From positions 38,782,193-38,846,192 of the forward strand of contig NC_092354.1 of assembly GCF_963676685.1 (NCBI RefSeq): a DNA stretch of 64,000 nt, given 5' to 3'. The DNA is from Mytilus edulis. Taxonomy: Eukaryota > Mollusca > Bivalvia > Mytilida > Mytilidae. Within the stretch, counting starts at the first letter, position 1. Each line of letters opens with the position of its first letter. Shown piece by piece: positions 22,139-33,423 of this stretch. Under the pieces are notes generated by a model. It ran no database searches, was not told the DNA's origin, and saw only the letters and a list, made by a program, of their open reading frames with translations. The position numbers were made by a program, and so were the translations under genes.

Positions 22139-23236
22139 ATGGAAGGTTTAAACATTGCCTGCTTTGACCCACTTAGTCAACAATCAGCAGAAGATTATGT
22201 GCAGTCGGTAATGTCCCAGACTACTGTTGGAAACAGAATGACAACAGCAGCAGATATACATACAGAGAACAATGTGAGTAAAAATACAGAAAAAATAGCA
22301 AATGTTGGTACAAAACGCTGTTTATCACCAGATCCTAATTCTAAACCAAATAACTGTAAAAAACTAAAATCAATTTGTGGTGACAAAGACGACGAGATAT
22401 ATCGATTATCAGATTCACAACAGTGTACTATTACAGATAAGAGTGATATTAGTGAACTGAAATCGTTGATTTTAGGATTAACGGGCACCATGAATAGTAT
22501 TTGTGAAGTAATGACAAAACGGATGGATGACTTTGAAAAGAATATCCCTAGGCAAGTCGCTGCTATGATTGATACAAAAATATCTGAAGAGATTAGTAAG
22601 GTCAAAGAGCAATTTAAGGTTGATCTGAATGCTGTCACCGAAAAAGTAAACAAGATGGAAACTTCTTACGCTAATGTGGTAAAAACTAATACAGACCGCA
22701 CTACATATGATGATAGCCTTGTGATTCGTAACTTACCTGAAACCGAAACAGAAAATGTTGTAAATAAAGTTATCAGTGTTTTTAAAGATGGATTACGCTT
22801 GAAAGATATACAAGTGGTTTCAGCGGAAAGAAAGAAAACGGCAAATAAAAAGAAACACGGGGTTGTGGTAGTAAAGTTACAGTCAAGTGCAGAAAAACGT
22901 AAAGTGATGGAAAAGAAAAGAGAGCTGAAACAGTCGAGAAATTTCCAGGACGTTTTTATCGAAAACGATATACCGAAAGCACAGAGGCTAATGAACAACA
23001 ACTTGCGCAATATAGTGAAAGCAATCGGTATGAATAAGCTTGAAATGAGAGGAACAAGGGTTTGTCCAACATCATATGATAATCGTGTGTCTAGGGAGAA
23101 AAGTCCTGTCGTAGCCGGTAAAAGCGATGTCAATCAAGTGAATGGACAACCAAGAACACAACCAACAAATAATAATTCTGGACGTGGTAGAAATGGTGGC
23201 GTCAGAGGTCGAAATGGTAAACGAAGAGGGTATTAG
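22139..23236 (+). CDS. LINE family 1 ORF1 protein, copy 3
   Basis: 365 residues, identical to copies 1 and 2; UAG stop in frame with ORF2. Confidence 0.9.
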   Translation: MEGLNIACFDPLSQQSAEDYVQSVMSQTTVGNRMTTAADIHTENNVSKNTEKIANVGTKRCLSPDPNSKPNNCKKLKSICGDKDDEIYRLSDSQQCTITDKSDISELKSLILGLTGTMNSICEVMTKRMDDFEKNIPRQVAAMIDTKISEEISKVKEQFKVDLNAVTEKVNKMETSYANVVKTNTDRTTYDDSLVIRNLPETETENVVNKVISVFKDGLRLKDIQVVSAERKKTANKKKHGVVVVKLQSSAEKRKVMEKKRELKQSRNFQDVFIENDIPKAQRLMNNNLRNIVKAIGMNKLEMRGTRVCPTSYDNRVSREKSPVVAGKSDVNQVNGQPRTQPTNNNSGRGRNGGVRGRNGKRRGY

Positions 23237-26200
23237 GTTAAATGTGGATTTTGGAACTTAAATGGCTGGAATACTGATTGTAAACGGGATAAATTTAACC
23301 TTTTAACCGATATCATCGCACAATGTAATCTGCATATAGTTGGACTGGCGGAAACACACTTAAGAGGAAATGATTCTATTGTAATGCATGGATATCAATG
23401 GTTTGGCCATAACCGAAATAATATACATAAACGTGCGAAATGTGGATCGGGTGGAGTTGGTGTTTTAGTCAGGAACGATTTTGCTGACCAGTTTTCAATA
23501 GAAATTGTCGAAAGCAGTAAAGATGGAATCATGTGGATTCGATTTACTGAAAAAAACTGTGTCCAAAACTGTTTTTATGTTTGCGTGGTGTATTTGCCAC
23601 CAGAGAACTCTACTAGAGCTGTAAACGCACAAGAATTTTTTGATAATATTATCGGTGATATTTATACAATTCCGAATGAAAATATGTTTTATCTATGTGG
23701 AGATTGGAATAGCCGATGTGGTGATATGCTAGACTATATACCAGGCGTAGATTCCTTACCAGAACGAAATGTAGTTGATTTTAAATGTAATACGTATGGA
23801 AGTATATTTTGCGATTTTCTATCTGATATAAGCTGTTGTATACTTAATGGCCGAAATACGACTCAAAACGACTTTACGTACGTATCTACTCGAGGATCTA
23901 GTGTAGTAGATTACTGTATAGTACCTTACGAAAAGTTACAAAATTTTGAAAAGTTTAGTGTAAGTCGTGCAAGTACCTTAGTCGACACTGTAAATGGCAT
24001 TGGAAAATATGACTTAAAAGGAATTGTTCCAGATCATTCTATGTTATCATGGGAGATGTCACTAGACTTTTTAGTGACTGAAATAACACGTGAAAATACC
24101 AAGCAATCTGTTAAGAAGAGGTACGACACACAAAACATACCTCAGGACTTTCTTGTAAATTCGGAAGCTATTTGTGACTTAAACAAACTTATTTTAGACC
24201 TTGAAAACTCAAATAAGTCACAAGTCGATTTAGACCAGATGTATTGTGAATTTGTTAAAGTGGTAAAATCAGAGATGTCAAGTAAACTTTCATGTAAAAC
24301 ATATATAACGGATGGATTTAATAACAAACGCCGTAGATGCAAAAAACCATGGTGGAATGAAGAACTAATCGTTTTATGGAATTGTGTTTGTAGTGCAGAA
24401 AAAATATGGATTAAAGCAACCTGTAATAAAAGTACGTTACGTCATAATTATGTCCAAAAGAGGAAACATTTCGATAAAGCGTGTCAACGTTCCAAACGCC
24501 AATACTGGTATAGTATGCAAGATGAATTAAAGAACTTAGAAGATAACCCAAAAGAATTTTGGAGGAAAATCGGGAAAATTGGAGTAGGAAACAACAGGCA
24601 AAGTATTCCAATGGAAGTGAAAATGGAAGATAATTCAATATGTACCGATCCGAAAATTGTTTTAGATAAATGGAAATGTGATTTTTCAAATATGTTGAAT
24701 TCTGGAAATTTATATGAAACTACCGAAAAAGATGTTAACAGTTGCATAATAACCGATGATATTCTTGATAGTGAAATAACCAATGAAGAAGTTGTCAATA
24801 TTTTAAAATTGTCAAAAGCGGGAAAATCTCCTGGTTGTGATGAAATTCCGATGGAGATGTATAAAAATCAGACAGCTATAAACGCCCTTACTCAAGTGTT
24901 CAACATTTGTTATAATACAGGAATGATACCGGAGCTATGGAGTAGAGGAATAATCACCCCCATACCGAAGAGTTCGACTTCCGACCCTCGGGACCCGATG
25001 TCTTACAGAGGAATAACGTTGGCGCCAACTTCATATAAACTGTATTGCGGAGTACTGAATTCAAGATTAACTGTAAAGCTTGATGATCTAAATTTTATAC
25101 ATGATGAACAAAATGGTTTTAGATCTAATCGTAATACTATTGATCATTTGTCAACAATTACAACTATTATTGAAACAAGAAAAATGTGTAAAATGTCAAC
25201 TTTTGCAGCTTTTATTGATTTCAAAAAAGCATATGATACTGTAAACAGATTTTTATTATTTTGTAAACTTGAGTCAATAGGAATTAGTAGTAAAATGTTG
25301 AATGCTTTAAAATCTTTATATCATAAAGTACAGTCATGTGTTAAAGTTAATGGGAATTTAACCCAATGGTTTGATGTTCAATGTGGTTTAAAACAAGGGT
25401 GTGTGTTATCGCCCATTTTATTCAATATTTTTATTAATAATTTAGTAAATGAGGTTAAAAGTTTAAATGTTGGTATTCCGATAGAGGAAGAGAAAATATG
25501 TATTTTGCTCTATGCTGATGATATTGTTTTACTTGCTGAAAATGAATCAGACTTACAGATGCTCTTAAATGTTTTACATATGTGGTGTCATACAAATGAT
25601 ATTAGTGTTAATTTGAGTAAATCTAAGATTATTCATTTTAGACCACCTTCTTTTCCAAGGTCTATTTATACATTTATGCTGGGTAATGATAATATTGAAA
25701 CTGTAATACAATATACTTACCTTGGTTTACATCTTACAGAATTTTTAAATTATGATTTAATGGCAAAAGCTATTGCCAAGTCGGCAAGTAGAGCTCTTGG
25801 GTTATTGATCGCAAAATGTAAATCAAATGGTGGTTTTTGTTACTCTACTTATACAAAGCTTTTTGACACACTTGTATGGTCAGTCATCGATTATGGTGCT
25901 TCAATATGGGGAACAAGAGAATTCTCGTGCATAAATGCTGTTAAAAACAGAGCGATGAGATTTTTTATGGGTGTAGGAAAGTATACACCAAACTTATCTC
26001 TCTATGGTGATATGGGCTGGATTCCATGCAATGTAAAGCAATGGACAGCTGTTTTTAGATTATGGTCCAGATTTTGTAAAATGGACAATAATAGATTGAA
26101 CAAAAGAGTATTTATATGGTCATATAAGTATGGAAATAAGCCAATTAAAAACTGGTGCTTCAGAGTGATGACTAAGTTTAAAGAGTATAATCTTGAACCA

Positions 26201-26719
26201 TATTGTAACTGTGATATATTGTTAACTAAAAATGTAATTAAGGATATAGAATGCTTAGCTATTGATTTATATAAAACTGAATGGCATAATAAGTTGGTTT
26301 CGAATGAATATGCCAAACTTCGTACTTATAAATTATTTAAAACAGAATTTAAGGTAGAAAATTACATTTGTAAAACTATTGCAGGGAAATATAGAAGTGC
26401 TTTTGCAAAATTTCGTTGTGGTGTTGCGCCCCTAAAAATTGAAACGGGCCGGTATCAGAACTTACCTATTAATGAACGAATATGTTTTAGTTGTAATGAA
26501 ACCATAGAAGATGAGAAACATGTAATTTTGAAATGTCCACTATATGCAGATTTTCGTGCTGTGTTGTTTAGTCATGCTAATTCTTTTTGTCATGATTTTA
26601 ATAGTATGTCAGATGATGATAAATTTGTATTTTTATTTAGTGATGAAAATGTTTATTTTTACACTGCCAAAATCTGCTATGATATTTTACTGAAAAGAAA
26701 ATGTTTATTATATTCTTAA
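23237..26719 (+). CDS. LINE family 1 ORF2: endonuclease-reverse transcriptase, copy 3
   Basis: Intact 1,160-codon frame after the ORF1 UAG; first AUG at 23384. One substitution relative to the other copies, Thr to Ile in EELTVLW (codon 378 counted from 23237), in the linker between the endonuclease and reverse transcriptase, away from catalytic motifs. Confidence 0.93.
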   Translation, partial: VKCGFWNLNGWNTDCKRDKFNLLTDIIAQCNLHIVGLAETHLRGNDSIVMHGYQWFGHNRNNIHKRAKCGSGGVGVLVRNDFADQFSIEIVESSKDGIMWIRFTEKNCVQNCFYVCVVYLPPENSTRAVNAQEFFDNIIGDIYTIPNENMFYLCGDWNSRCGDMLDYIPGVDSLPERNVVDFKCNTYGSIFCDFLSDISCCILNGRNTTQNDFTYVSTRGSSVVDYCIVPYEKLQNFEKFSVSRASTLVDTVNGIGKYDLKGIVPDHSMLSWEMSLDFLVTEITRENTKQSVKKRYDTQNIPQDFLVNSEAICDLNKLILDLENSNKSQVDLDQMYCEFVKVVKSEMSSKLSCKTYITDGFNNKRRRCKKPWWNEELIVLWNCVCSAEKIWIKATCNKSTLRHNYVQKRKHFDKACQRSKRQYWYSMQDELKNLEDNPKEFWRKIGKIGVGNNRQSIPMEVKMEDNSICTDPKIVLDKWKCDFSNMLNSGNLYETTEKDVNSCIITDDILDSEITNEEVVNILKLSKAGKSPGCDEIPMEMYKNQTAINALTQVFNICYNTGMIPELWSRGIITPIPKSSTSDPRDPMSYRGITLAPTSYKLYCGVLNSRLTVKLDDLNFIHDEQNGFRSNRNTIDHLSTITTIIETRKMCKMSTFAAFIDFKKAYDTVNRFLLFCKLESIGISSKMLNALKSLYHKVQSCVKVNGNLTQWFDVQCGLKQGCVLSPILFNIFINNLVNEVKSLNVGIPIEEEKICILLYADDIVLLAENESDLQMLLNVLHMWCHTNDISVNLSKSKIIHFRPPSFPRSIYTFMLGNDNIETVIQYTYLGLHLTEFLNYDLMAKAIAKSASRALGLLIAKCKSNGGFCYSTYTKLFDTLVWSVIDYGASIWGTREFSCINAVKNRAMRFFMGVGKYTPNLSLYGDMGWIPCNVKQWTAVFRLWSRFCKMDNNRLNKRVFIWSYKYGNKPIKNWCFRVMTKFKEYNLEPYCNCDILLTKNVIKDIECLAIDLYKTEWHNKLVSNEYAKLRTYKLFKTEFKVENYICKTIAGKYRSAFAKFRCGVAPLKIETGRYQNLPINERICFSCNETIEDEKHVILKCPLYADFRAVLFSHANSFCHDFNSMSDDDKFVFLFSDENVYFYTAKICYDILLKRKCLLYS

Positions 26720-27550
26720 CAGTTGTTTACTTTTAAACTGTTTTATGTTAATCTTAACATTTGTATACTTTTAATTTGTTTTATGTTTTATGTATGTATA
26801 TATATATATATATATGTAAATGTATATACCATTTTTTTTTTATAGTCTCTCATAACTCTTTTTAGAGTGGCTCTTGTTTTATATTGTAATATGTAAACTG
26901 TAATATTATGTAAATGTTTTAGAAGAGGTGAGACTCAAATAAAATAAAATATTGTCTATGATTGTGTCAACATATGATAACCATGATTCAGCTGACAGCA
27001 TGACAGGAGAGTATTCAAAGCTCACAAAATTATACCAGTCGGTAATTATAGGATGCAGAAACGTATATCTACAACTGATAAAGGGCAAAGTTATGTATTT
27101 AGCTTAATTGTAATTACATGGAGTGTATGCATTGAAATTAACATGTACCATATGTCGACTTTACGAGTTCAAGTTGTCTGTCATGCAAACCACAACAGAA
27201 ATCGTGTCAAATTACAGAACTTTTCGTTTTGCGATTAGGTCTTCTTTGAAAGACTTGGATTTAATTATCCCTCCCCCTTTTAGATCACGATTTTTTTTTT
27301 TTTTTTTAACTATGCGGGTAAGCTTAAGTTGCAAATTATACACGAAGCCGACAGTAGCGGGGATATTTCTGGTCATTATATTTCAACCTCGAATTGAGAT
27401 TATGCTGCAGCTGTAATTTTAACTATCGCCGATTTCCTCTATCAAATATATTTACCGACAATTTCAGTATAATATTAACATGCATATATACCATACATAT
27501 CAGGTAACACGTGTCCTTATATGATCAAGTTAAACAAGTGATAGTCATAA

Positions 27551-27641
27551 GCATCGGTGGTTCAGTGGTAGAATGCTCGCCTGCCACGCGGGCGGCCCGG
27601 GTTCCTAAAACCAGAAATCCTAACCACTAGACCACATCGGA
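27551..27641. pseudogene. Chimeric junction: truncated tRNA-Gly fused to half tRNA-Glu (array end)
   Basis: 27551-27604 is the plus-strand tRNA-Gly up to GGGTTC in the T loop. It is joined within two bases to 27607-27641, the 5' half (35 nt) of tRNA-Glu on the minus strand, broken inside the anticodon. About 0.7 kb of spacer and both gene halves were deleted. Neither remnant can form a tRNA. Spacer homology continues to 27667 and then stops. Confidence 0.93.
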
Positions 27642-27667
27642 CTTAGTATAACTAGGTAAAATTAAGC

Positions 27668-29781
27668 CCCTGCTCTAATTAAGCTTACCAATCTAATTAG
27701 AATTAAAACCTTGCTTTCTAACCGAACTATTCGTGTACCGGACCGGCAACTTCCTTCGTTTAAGATTAATAAGAAAATCCCCAGCGCCGTTATACACATG
27801 CATGTTGTCTGCTTGGAGTCCCCGCCCGAAAAGACTGAAGTATTCTAACTCCAAGATACTATATTCCTGCATCACGTGATTTTGACCACGTGGAGCTTAA
27901 ATTAGAATACATTCCGAATATGGAAAGTGAAACTACAATTCAAAACATAAAGTCCCGGAAAGCACATAGGAGAAAAAGAAGTTTTTATTTGGTAGTAGCC
28001 GGGGTTATCCTCTCTGTGTTCAAAATATACATGAAATATTTATCACTGCACATTGTCTGTTCTATGAATTTTTACCCTGCTCTCGTCCTTCCAGTTTGAT
28101 TTTTAATTCAAGTATACACAGCACGTTTTTTAAAAGTTTGTAAGTGAAAATGCGGGAGGGGGATAGAAATTTTCATATTTCCCGTCAACAGTTTAAAATG
28201 TCCAAATCATATAATTCTCTGTAAAAACCAAAGAAATTCATGGGACTGTTCACACCAATGTCACAGATTTTCAATATCTTTTCAATATTAAGCCCATATG
28301 ATGCCCTGATAACAAAAATAACTTTCATTTTTGTTTTTAGGGTTTCTGTTGCCATGGTTACAGGTCCCATATATATAAGCCCAGTAACAGAGTAGCAAAA
28401 TCTCAAAATGCATCATTTTTCAACTTTCATTATTTTTAACAAATACACTTTTTTAGCCTAAATCATAGGTATACTGAACAAATATAGGTCTGGAATAACA
28501 CATTAAAGTAAACAGACATTGTCTTGAACCCATTCAAAACATTAAAACTTGTATCTGAAAAGTGCCCATTTTGCATTTTTTCAAAATGCTGAAAAAGGCA
28601 TTTTTTAGTAAATTTCAAAATAATTTTATTTTTTTTCCCAACGTCACATTTTATTGTTATGGTCTCCAAAATAATCTTCATATATCACTCTTTTACCAAG
28701 AAAAAAATTGGGTGTGTGTTTTTTGTTGTTAAAAAAAAAAAATTGTTCAAAATTTTCTGAAATTTGGCAAAACTTGAAATTGCATTGTGCAGATTAAAGG
28801 AAAGTAAGTGGTTAAATTCGTCAATTTCAAAATTTTTCTTATTTAACTCTGTAAAACCATACTGATTAGGAATTGTTTTGATACACAACTAATATTATTC
28901 AAAATAAATATCAATAACAGTTGCTATGGAAACACATTACAAAGAACATTGCAGTTAGCTTCAGACCACAATTAATTCCCTTTTTCCATGACCTTTGAAT
29001 ATAGTTCCCAATTATCATAAGAGGTATTTCTTCCTAAGTATTCTGGCTACTGTTTTCTTTGAAATGTTTACTATCTAATTGGTCCTATCAGTTGCATAAA
29101 TATATTGAAATAAGTAAAACATGTGAAAAAAAAAATATTGTTAAAAGTGAAAGTAGTGATTTGGTCAAAATGAAATTAAGGTAAAATTCACAATGGAAAA
29201 TCCCTTATCAAATGGCAAAATCAAAAGCTAAAACTCGTCAAAGGAATGAATAACAGCGGTCATATCCTGAGTTGGTACAGCTATTTTCTAATGTAGAAAT
29301 GGAGGATTAAACCTGGTTTTATAGCTAGCTAAACCACTCACTTGTATGACAGTTGGATACATTTCTAGAGGTTACAGGTAAAACATGCAACTTGAGGTGC
29401 GACTATGACAAAATAATTGGCATTAATTAACAAAAGAGATTAACAGAAAACTTGAAATCAGTTTTATTTTGCAGCTAGATGTCTCATAAGATTTATTCTC
29501 AGTTATGTCTGGAATCATCTGAGAAACTCAATTATACAACATGGTCTGTGTCTAGAATGAAAGTATATGTTGTTTGTGGCCCTAAGATTCAGCCTTTTCC
29601 AATGAATCAACAAAAGAACCAAATGAACCTTTTGGTAATACTTGAGGTTTCTGTTCCTGGTTATTAGAACTCAATTACATTGTTAGTGAATGAAGGACAT
29701 CTTCTATATTTTGTGGAAAAACAGTTGTAATAATTTTCTTCATTCTTTCCAGTATGTATTACAACTTTTAGAATGCATATT
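27668..29781. other. Non-coding flank of the tRNA array
   Basis: AT-rich DNA without a convincing gene. 28150-28960 looks like a dispersed repeat: a 24-base stretch at 28247-28270 recurs inverted with one mismatch at 47151-47174. 29150-29360 is a second dispersed repeat (see its entry). Open frames here are short and lack supporting motifs. Confidence 0.5.
29150..29360 (+). repeat. Dispersed repeat, inverted copy at 48360-48590
   Basis: Blocks such as GGTTTTATAGCTAGCTAAAC, the TTTTCTAATGTAGAAA region and AATGGCAAAATC recur as reverse complement at 48.4-48.6 kb. From memory this resembles a repeat very common in Mytilus genomic sequence. No coding capacity. Confidence 0.7.
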
Positions 29782-29882
29782 TTAGGAACTCCTTTCTTCT
29801 TCTGAAAAACACCTCATCCTAACTGCTTGTAAAAATTCATTAACATGGTGAAATTCATGATCTGGAAACTGCTGGATTATTT
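29782..29882 (-). CDS. Possible terminal exon of an unrecognised minus-strand gene
   Basis: On the minus strand a TTTTTTTAG acceptor (29884-29883) is followed by 101 nt open to a TAA at 29784-29782. The frame needs one base from the preceding exon. The 32 encoded residues (IIQQFPDHEFHHVNEF then QAVRMRCFSEEERSS) read like an acidic/basic helical C-terminus, and base composition is richer than the flanks. No domain recognised and no upstream exon could be linked. Could be chance. Confidence 0.35.
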
Positions 29883-30489
29883 CTAAAAAAAGAAAGTATT
29901 TTATTTTACAAACTTAATCAAATATGAGGTATAAAGCAATTTAGACTAGTTTAGATATTTTTTTCATAATGATTGATGCTTACACAAAATTCAAAAGATA
30001 GTTTTGTTTTTCTCATGGTTAACTTTTGAGTACATTATTTATGCACTTTTTATACATCATTTACAGGACTATTATGGCATACCATTGTCCGTTTGTCTAT
30101 TGGTCATCAACATGTCGGACATGAACTCAATAAACTGCTGCGCCATGAGTGCATGATACGCCCTTCGTCTTGTGTGTAGGTTTTATGCCATAATTATCAA
30201 TATTTTCGGAGATACAGCTCGACATGTGGAAAAAAAAACTTGCATACCAAAAAACTCAATAACTCTAAATATAAACATTTTGAATCATCACCAAAATTTT
30301 TTCTCAAGTTACAGTGCGACATGTTTCCACCAGACAGACAGATGGGACAGACGGATGACATTTGTATACCATAATACGTCCTGGGCATATAAAAATGTTT
30401 TAACCAATTTGCATAGATAGAACCAAGCTTGATACAGCTCTGAATTTGGATTGTGATTAAACATTTGACAATTAAGCTATTATGGTTCA
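29883..30489. other. Non-coding, part of a dispersed repeat
   Basis: No gene seen. 30160-30489 contains CAGACAGACAGATGG and the phrase AACAGCTCTGAGTTTGAATT in variant form (30433), which recurs at 32525, so this belongs to a dispersed mollusc-type repeat. Confidence 0.4.
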
Positions 30490-31420
30490 ATATCCAAACT
30501 CTAAATAGATTCAGCATGTCAAAGAACACCAAGATTTCAATTTTTGTTGAAATCAAACAAAGTTAAATTTGGGAACTTGATGTGGACCAACTTGAAAACT
30601 GGGCCCATAATCAAAAATCTAAACATGTTATAAAAAATCTAAACACATGTTATCAATAATCTAAACACATGTTATCAAAAATCTAAACACATGTTAAGAT
30701 TCAGCATAACTAAGAACCCCAAGAATTCAATATTTCTTAAAATCAAACTAAGTTTAATTTTGGACCCTTTGGAACTTAATGTAGACCAATTTGAAAATGG
30801 GACCCAAAATCTAAAATCTAAATACACAGTTTGATTGAGCATATCAAAGAACCCCAGGAATTCAGTTTGGTGAAATCAAACAAAGTTTAGTTTTGGAACC
30901 TTTAGACCTCAATATGGACAAATTTGATAACAGGGCCCAAAAATCACAATACATGGTTAGATTCAGCATGTAAAAGAACCCCTTACATTATTTTTTTGTA
31001 AAAATCAAACTAAGTTTAATTTTGGACCCTTTGGACCTTAATGTAGACCTATTTGAAAACAGGACCCAAAATTAAAAATCGAAATACACAGTTAAATTGG
31101 GCTTATCAATGAACCTCAAGAATTAAATTTTTGATAAAATTAAACTAAGTTTAATTTTGGACCCTTGGGATCTTATTAATGTAGATCAATTTGAAAACGG
31201 GACCCATAATTAAAAATCTAAATAGACAGTTAGATTTGACATATCAAAGAACCCCAATAATTCAATTTTTGATAAAATCAAACAAGTTAAAACAAGTTAA
31301 AAGTTTAATTTTGGACCCTCAATGGACCAATTTAGAAAAAGGTACCCAAAATCCCAAAACTTAATACATGTTTAGATTCAGCACATTAAAGAAACCCCAA
31401 AATTCAAGAATAAAACTGCA
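30490..31420 (+). repeat. Degenerate tandem repeat, period about 135-140 bp, ~7 copies
   Basis: A unit containing CATATCAAAGAACCCCAAGA, ATCAAACTAAGTTTAATTTT and GACCTTAATGTAGACC recurs near 30513, 30692, 30832, 30960, 31095, 31231 and 31373 with many substitutions. No reading frame persists through it. Confidence 0.8.
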
Positions 31421-31810
31421 TTGAAATTGTTCAAGAAATAAGCAATTTATAAAAAGTAATAGAAAAGTATTGTTTCTGAGTCATGTTTCTCCCTATTGCA
31501 TAACTATTTCTGATTAAAAGAAAAATTTGGCTCTAATTTTGGCCTATTGATGTTATAATCACTTGTAACCATTAACATTGGTATTAAGTATAGCATGTAT
31601 AGATTCCCAAATGATGTTGACTGGAATTGGACAAAAGATTTTTTATTAGATTAACAAGTGTGGACACAGATGAGTGTGGATAGTATGTATGGATGTTTGA
31701 CAGTGTCTTATGACAAAATGAGTTCTATGTTTTTTCTATATGGTGTTATTAACTATGTTGCACGATGACAACCAATCTGAGCATTATGAGTGTTATTTAT
31801 TAAATTTTTT

Positions 31811-32160
31811 ATGCCCCCACCTACAATAGTAGATAGGCATTATGTTTTCTGGTCTGTGGGTCCGTTCGTTCGTTTGTCCCGCTTTAGGTTAAAGTTTTTG
31901 GTCAAGGTAGTTTTTGATGAAGCTGAAGTCCAATCAACTCGAAACTTAGTACACATGTTCATTATGATATGATCTTTCTAATTTTAAAGCCAAATTAGAC
32001 TTTTGACCCCAATTTCACGGTCCATTGAACATAGAAAATGGAAGTGGGAGTTTCAGGTTAAAGTTTTTGGTCAAAGTAGTTTTTGATGAAGCTGAATTCC
32101 AATCAACTTGAAACTTACTACACTTGTTGCATATGATATGATCTTTCTAATTTCAAAACT
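31811..32160 (+). repeat. Dispersed repeat family, copy 1 (one full, one partial unit)
   Basis: It begins ATGCCCCCACCTACAATAGT and contains GGTTAAAGTTTTTGGTCAAG, TCCAATCAACTCGAAACTTA and GACCCCAATTTCACGG. A second partial unit follows at 32041-32160. Related copies lie at 50302 (plus) and 52528 (minus). Non-coding. Confidence 0.8.
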
Positions 32161-32429
32161 CATAACTGCTCCAAAAGTAATCTGATAGAATTTCAAGCAT
32201 TTTAAGCCAATATTATCAACATCTACTAATGAGTCTTAATATGTCTACATATCTAAAAAGTCATAGTATTCAAAAGGTAATGCAAAATTATTCCTTTTCA
32301 TTTTTTTTGTTATATGGATACACATTTGAGTGATACATGTACCAATACAATATTTGTTGTGGTATGAAAGTGCAGTAATTAGCATTTACTGTAACTATGT
32401 TAATTCACACAAATTGAAAAATAAACAAA

Positions 32430-32580
32430 TGAATGGACCAGATGCTCCGCAGAGCCCAGCTTTATACGACTGCAGAGGTCGAAGCCTGAACAGTTGGGGC
32501 TAGTATTGACACAACATTCAAGCTGGAAACAGCTCTGAGTTTGAATTGTGATTAAATAGATGACACAGCTTAGGTTTCTG
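32430..32580 (+). repeat. Dispersed repeat fragment
   Basis: GATGCTCCGCAGAGCCCAGC onwards, with the AACAGCTCTGAGTTTGAATT block that also occurs, diverged, near 30433. It resembles a common bivalve repeat from memory; no intact gene. Confidence 0.45.
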
Positions 32581-33059
32581 ACACAGAATGAATGTGGTCT
32601 AATGAACTTAAATATTTGTTTTGCTTTTGTGTTAGGAGCAATTCACTATGCTGCTGAATATTAATCCTTTCAAACAAAAATATCTAAAGAAATTTTCTTT
32701 TTAATTTCTGAAATGAGAAACATTTAGAGGAGACAAACTTCAGTTAAGAGATCAGAAACTAAAAAAATGTATAATTTTTCCATTTGTAAAAGGGCATACC
32801 CTAGAAAGTGCTTGCAATCACTGAATGGTTATTAATGACTGCTTTAATTTATCAGTTGGTAATAAAGTGAATATTGCATTGTATATTGTATAATTGATTT
32901 AAGTTGACTGAACAAAGAAAGATAACTCCAATTTTCAAAGAAGATTTCATAAAGCATTGGTATTAGGTAATTCAAGAACCATTCTGGACAAACTCCAATT
33001 AAGGGTCTTGAATTTACAAAAATGTTTGTTTTTGGTCCGTAATTATTAGACTGTTTGTC

Positions 33060-33340
33060 CCATAACCCACACAATATATCCGAACCTTCTACTTATGGTA
33101 TTAAACATTGTGGTACAATTTCAGAACAATTGAAATACTTATACACAACTTTTTAAACCGACACTAGATTAAAGCTTGTTTTGGGCACCTTTGTACCCCT
33201 TATTCCTAAACCTTAGGGACCATAACCCCCAAAATCAATCCCAAGCTTCCTTTTGTGGTTATAAACGTTGTGTTATAATTTTGTTGATTTCTGTTGACTT
33301 ATAATAAAGTTATTATCCAGAAACCATCTTTCGGACAGGA
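33060..33340 (+). repeat. Dispersed bivalve-type repeat
   Basis: Contains CCTAAACCTTAGGGACCATA, CCCAAAATCAATCCCAAGCT and TCCTTTTGTGGTTATAAACG, which I recall as a frequent mussel repeat. No copy elsewhere in this window was noted. Non-coding. Confidence 0.45.
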
Positions 33341-33423
33341 TACCAATTTACGACCCCAAATTTTTTGTGGTTGTATAAAAATGTTGAACATGTGCAATGA
33401 AGTATAGTTTTAGAAATCGATTA

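Larger units (their letters stand above)
22021..26960 (+). mobile_element. Full-length LINE, family 1, copy 3
   Basis: 4,940 bp, same junctions as copies 1 and 2. One coding change is visible (C to T at 24369, Thr to Ile in ORF2). Otherwise the proteins are identical, supporting very recent amplification or homogenisation. Confidence 0.95.
1..27667. repeat. tRNA-Glu/tRNA-Gly tandem array with higher-order structure
   Basis: The basic unit is 1,444-1,446 bp: the sequence at position 1 recurs at 1445 and onwards. Each unit holds a minus-strand tRNA-Glu and a plus-strand tRNA-Gly, about 656 bp apart and divergent. Nine units begin in the window. Units with Glu genes at 1739, 11087 and 21880 also carry a 4.94 kb LINE between the two tRNA genes. 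LINE-bearing units are 9,348 and 10,793 bp apart; the difference is one 1,445-bp unit. Spacers differ by only a few bases and by T-run length. Homology ends near 27667. Short open frames in the spacers (about 61 codons, both strands) are shadows of the repeat, not genes. Confidence 0.97.
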
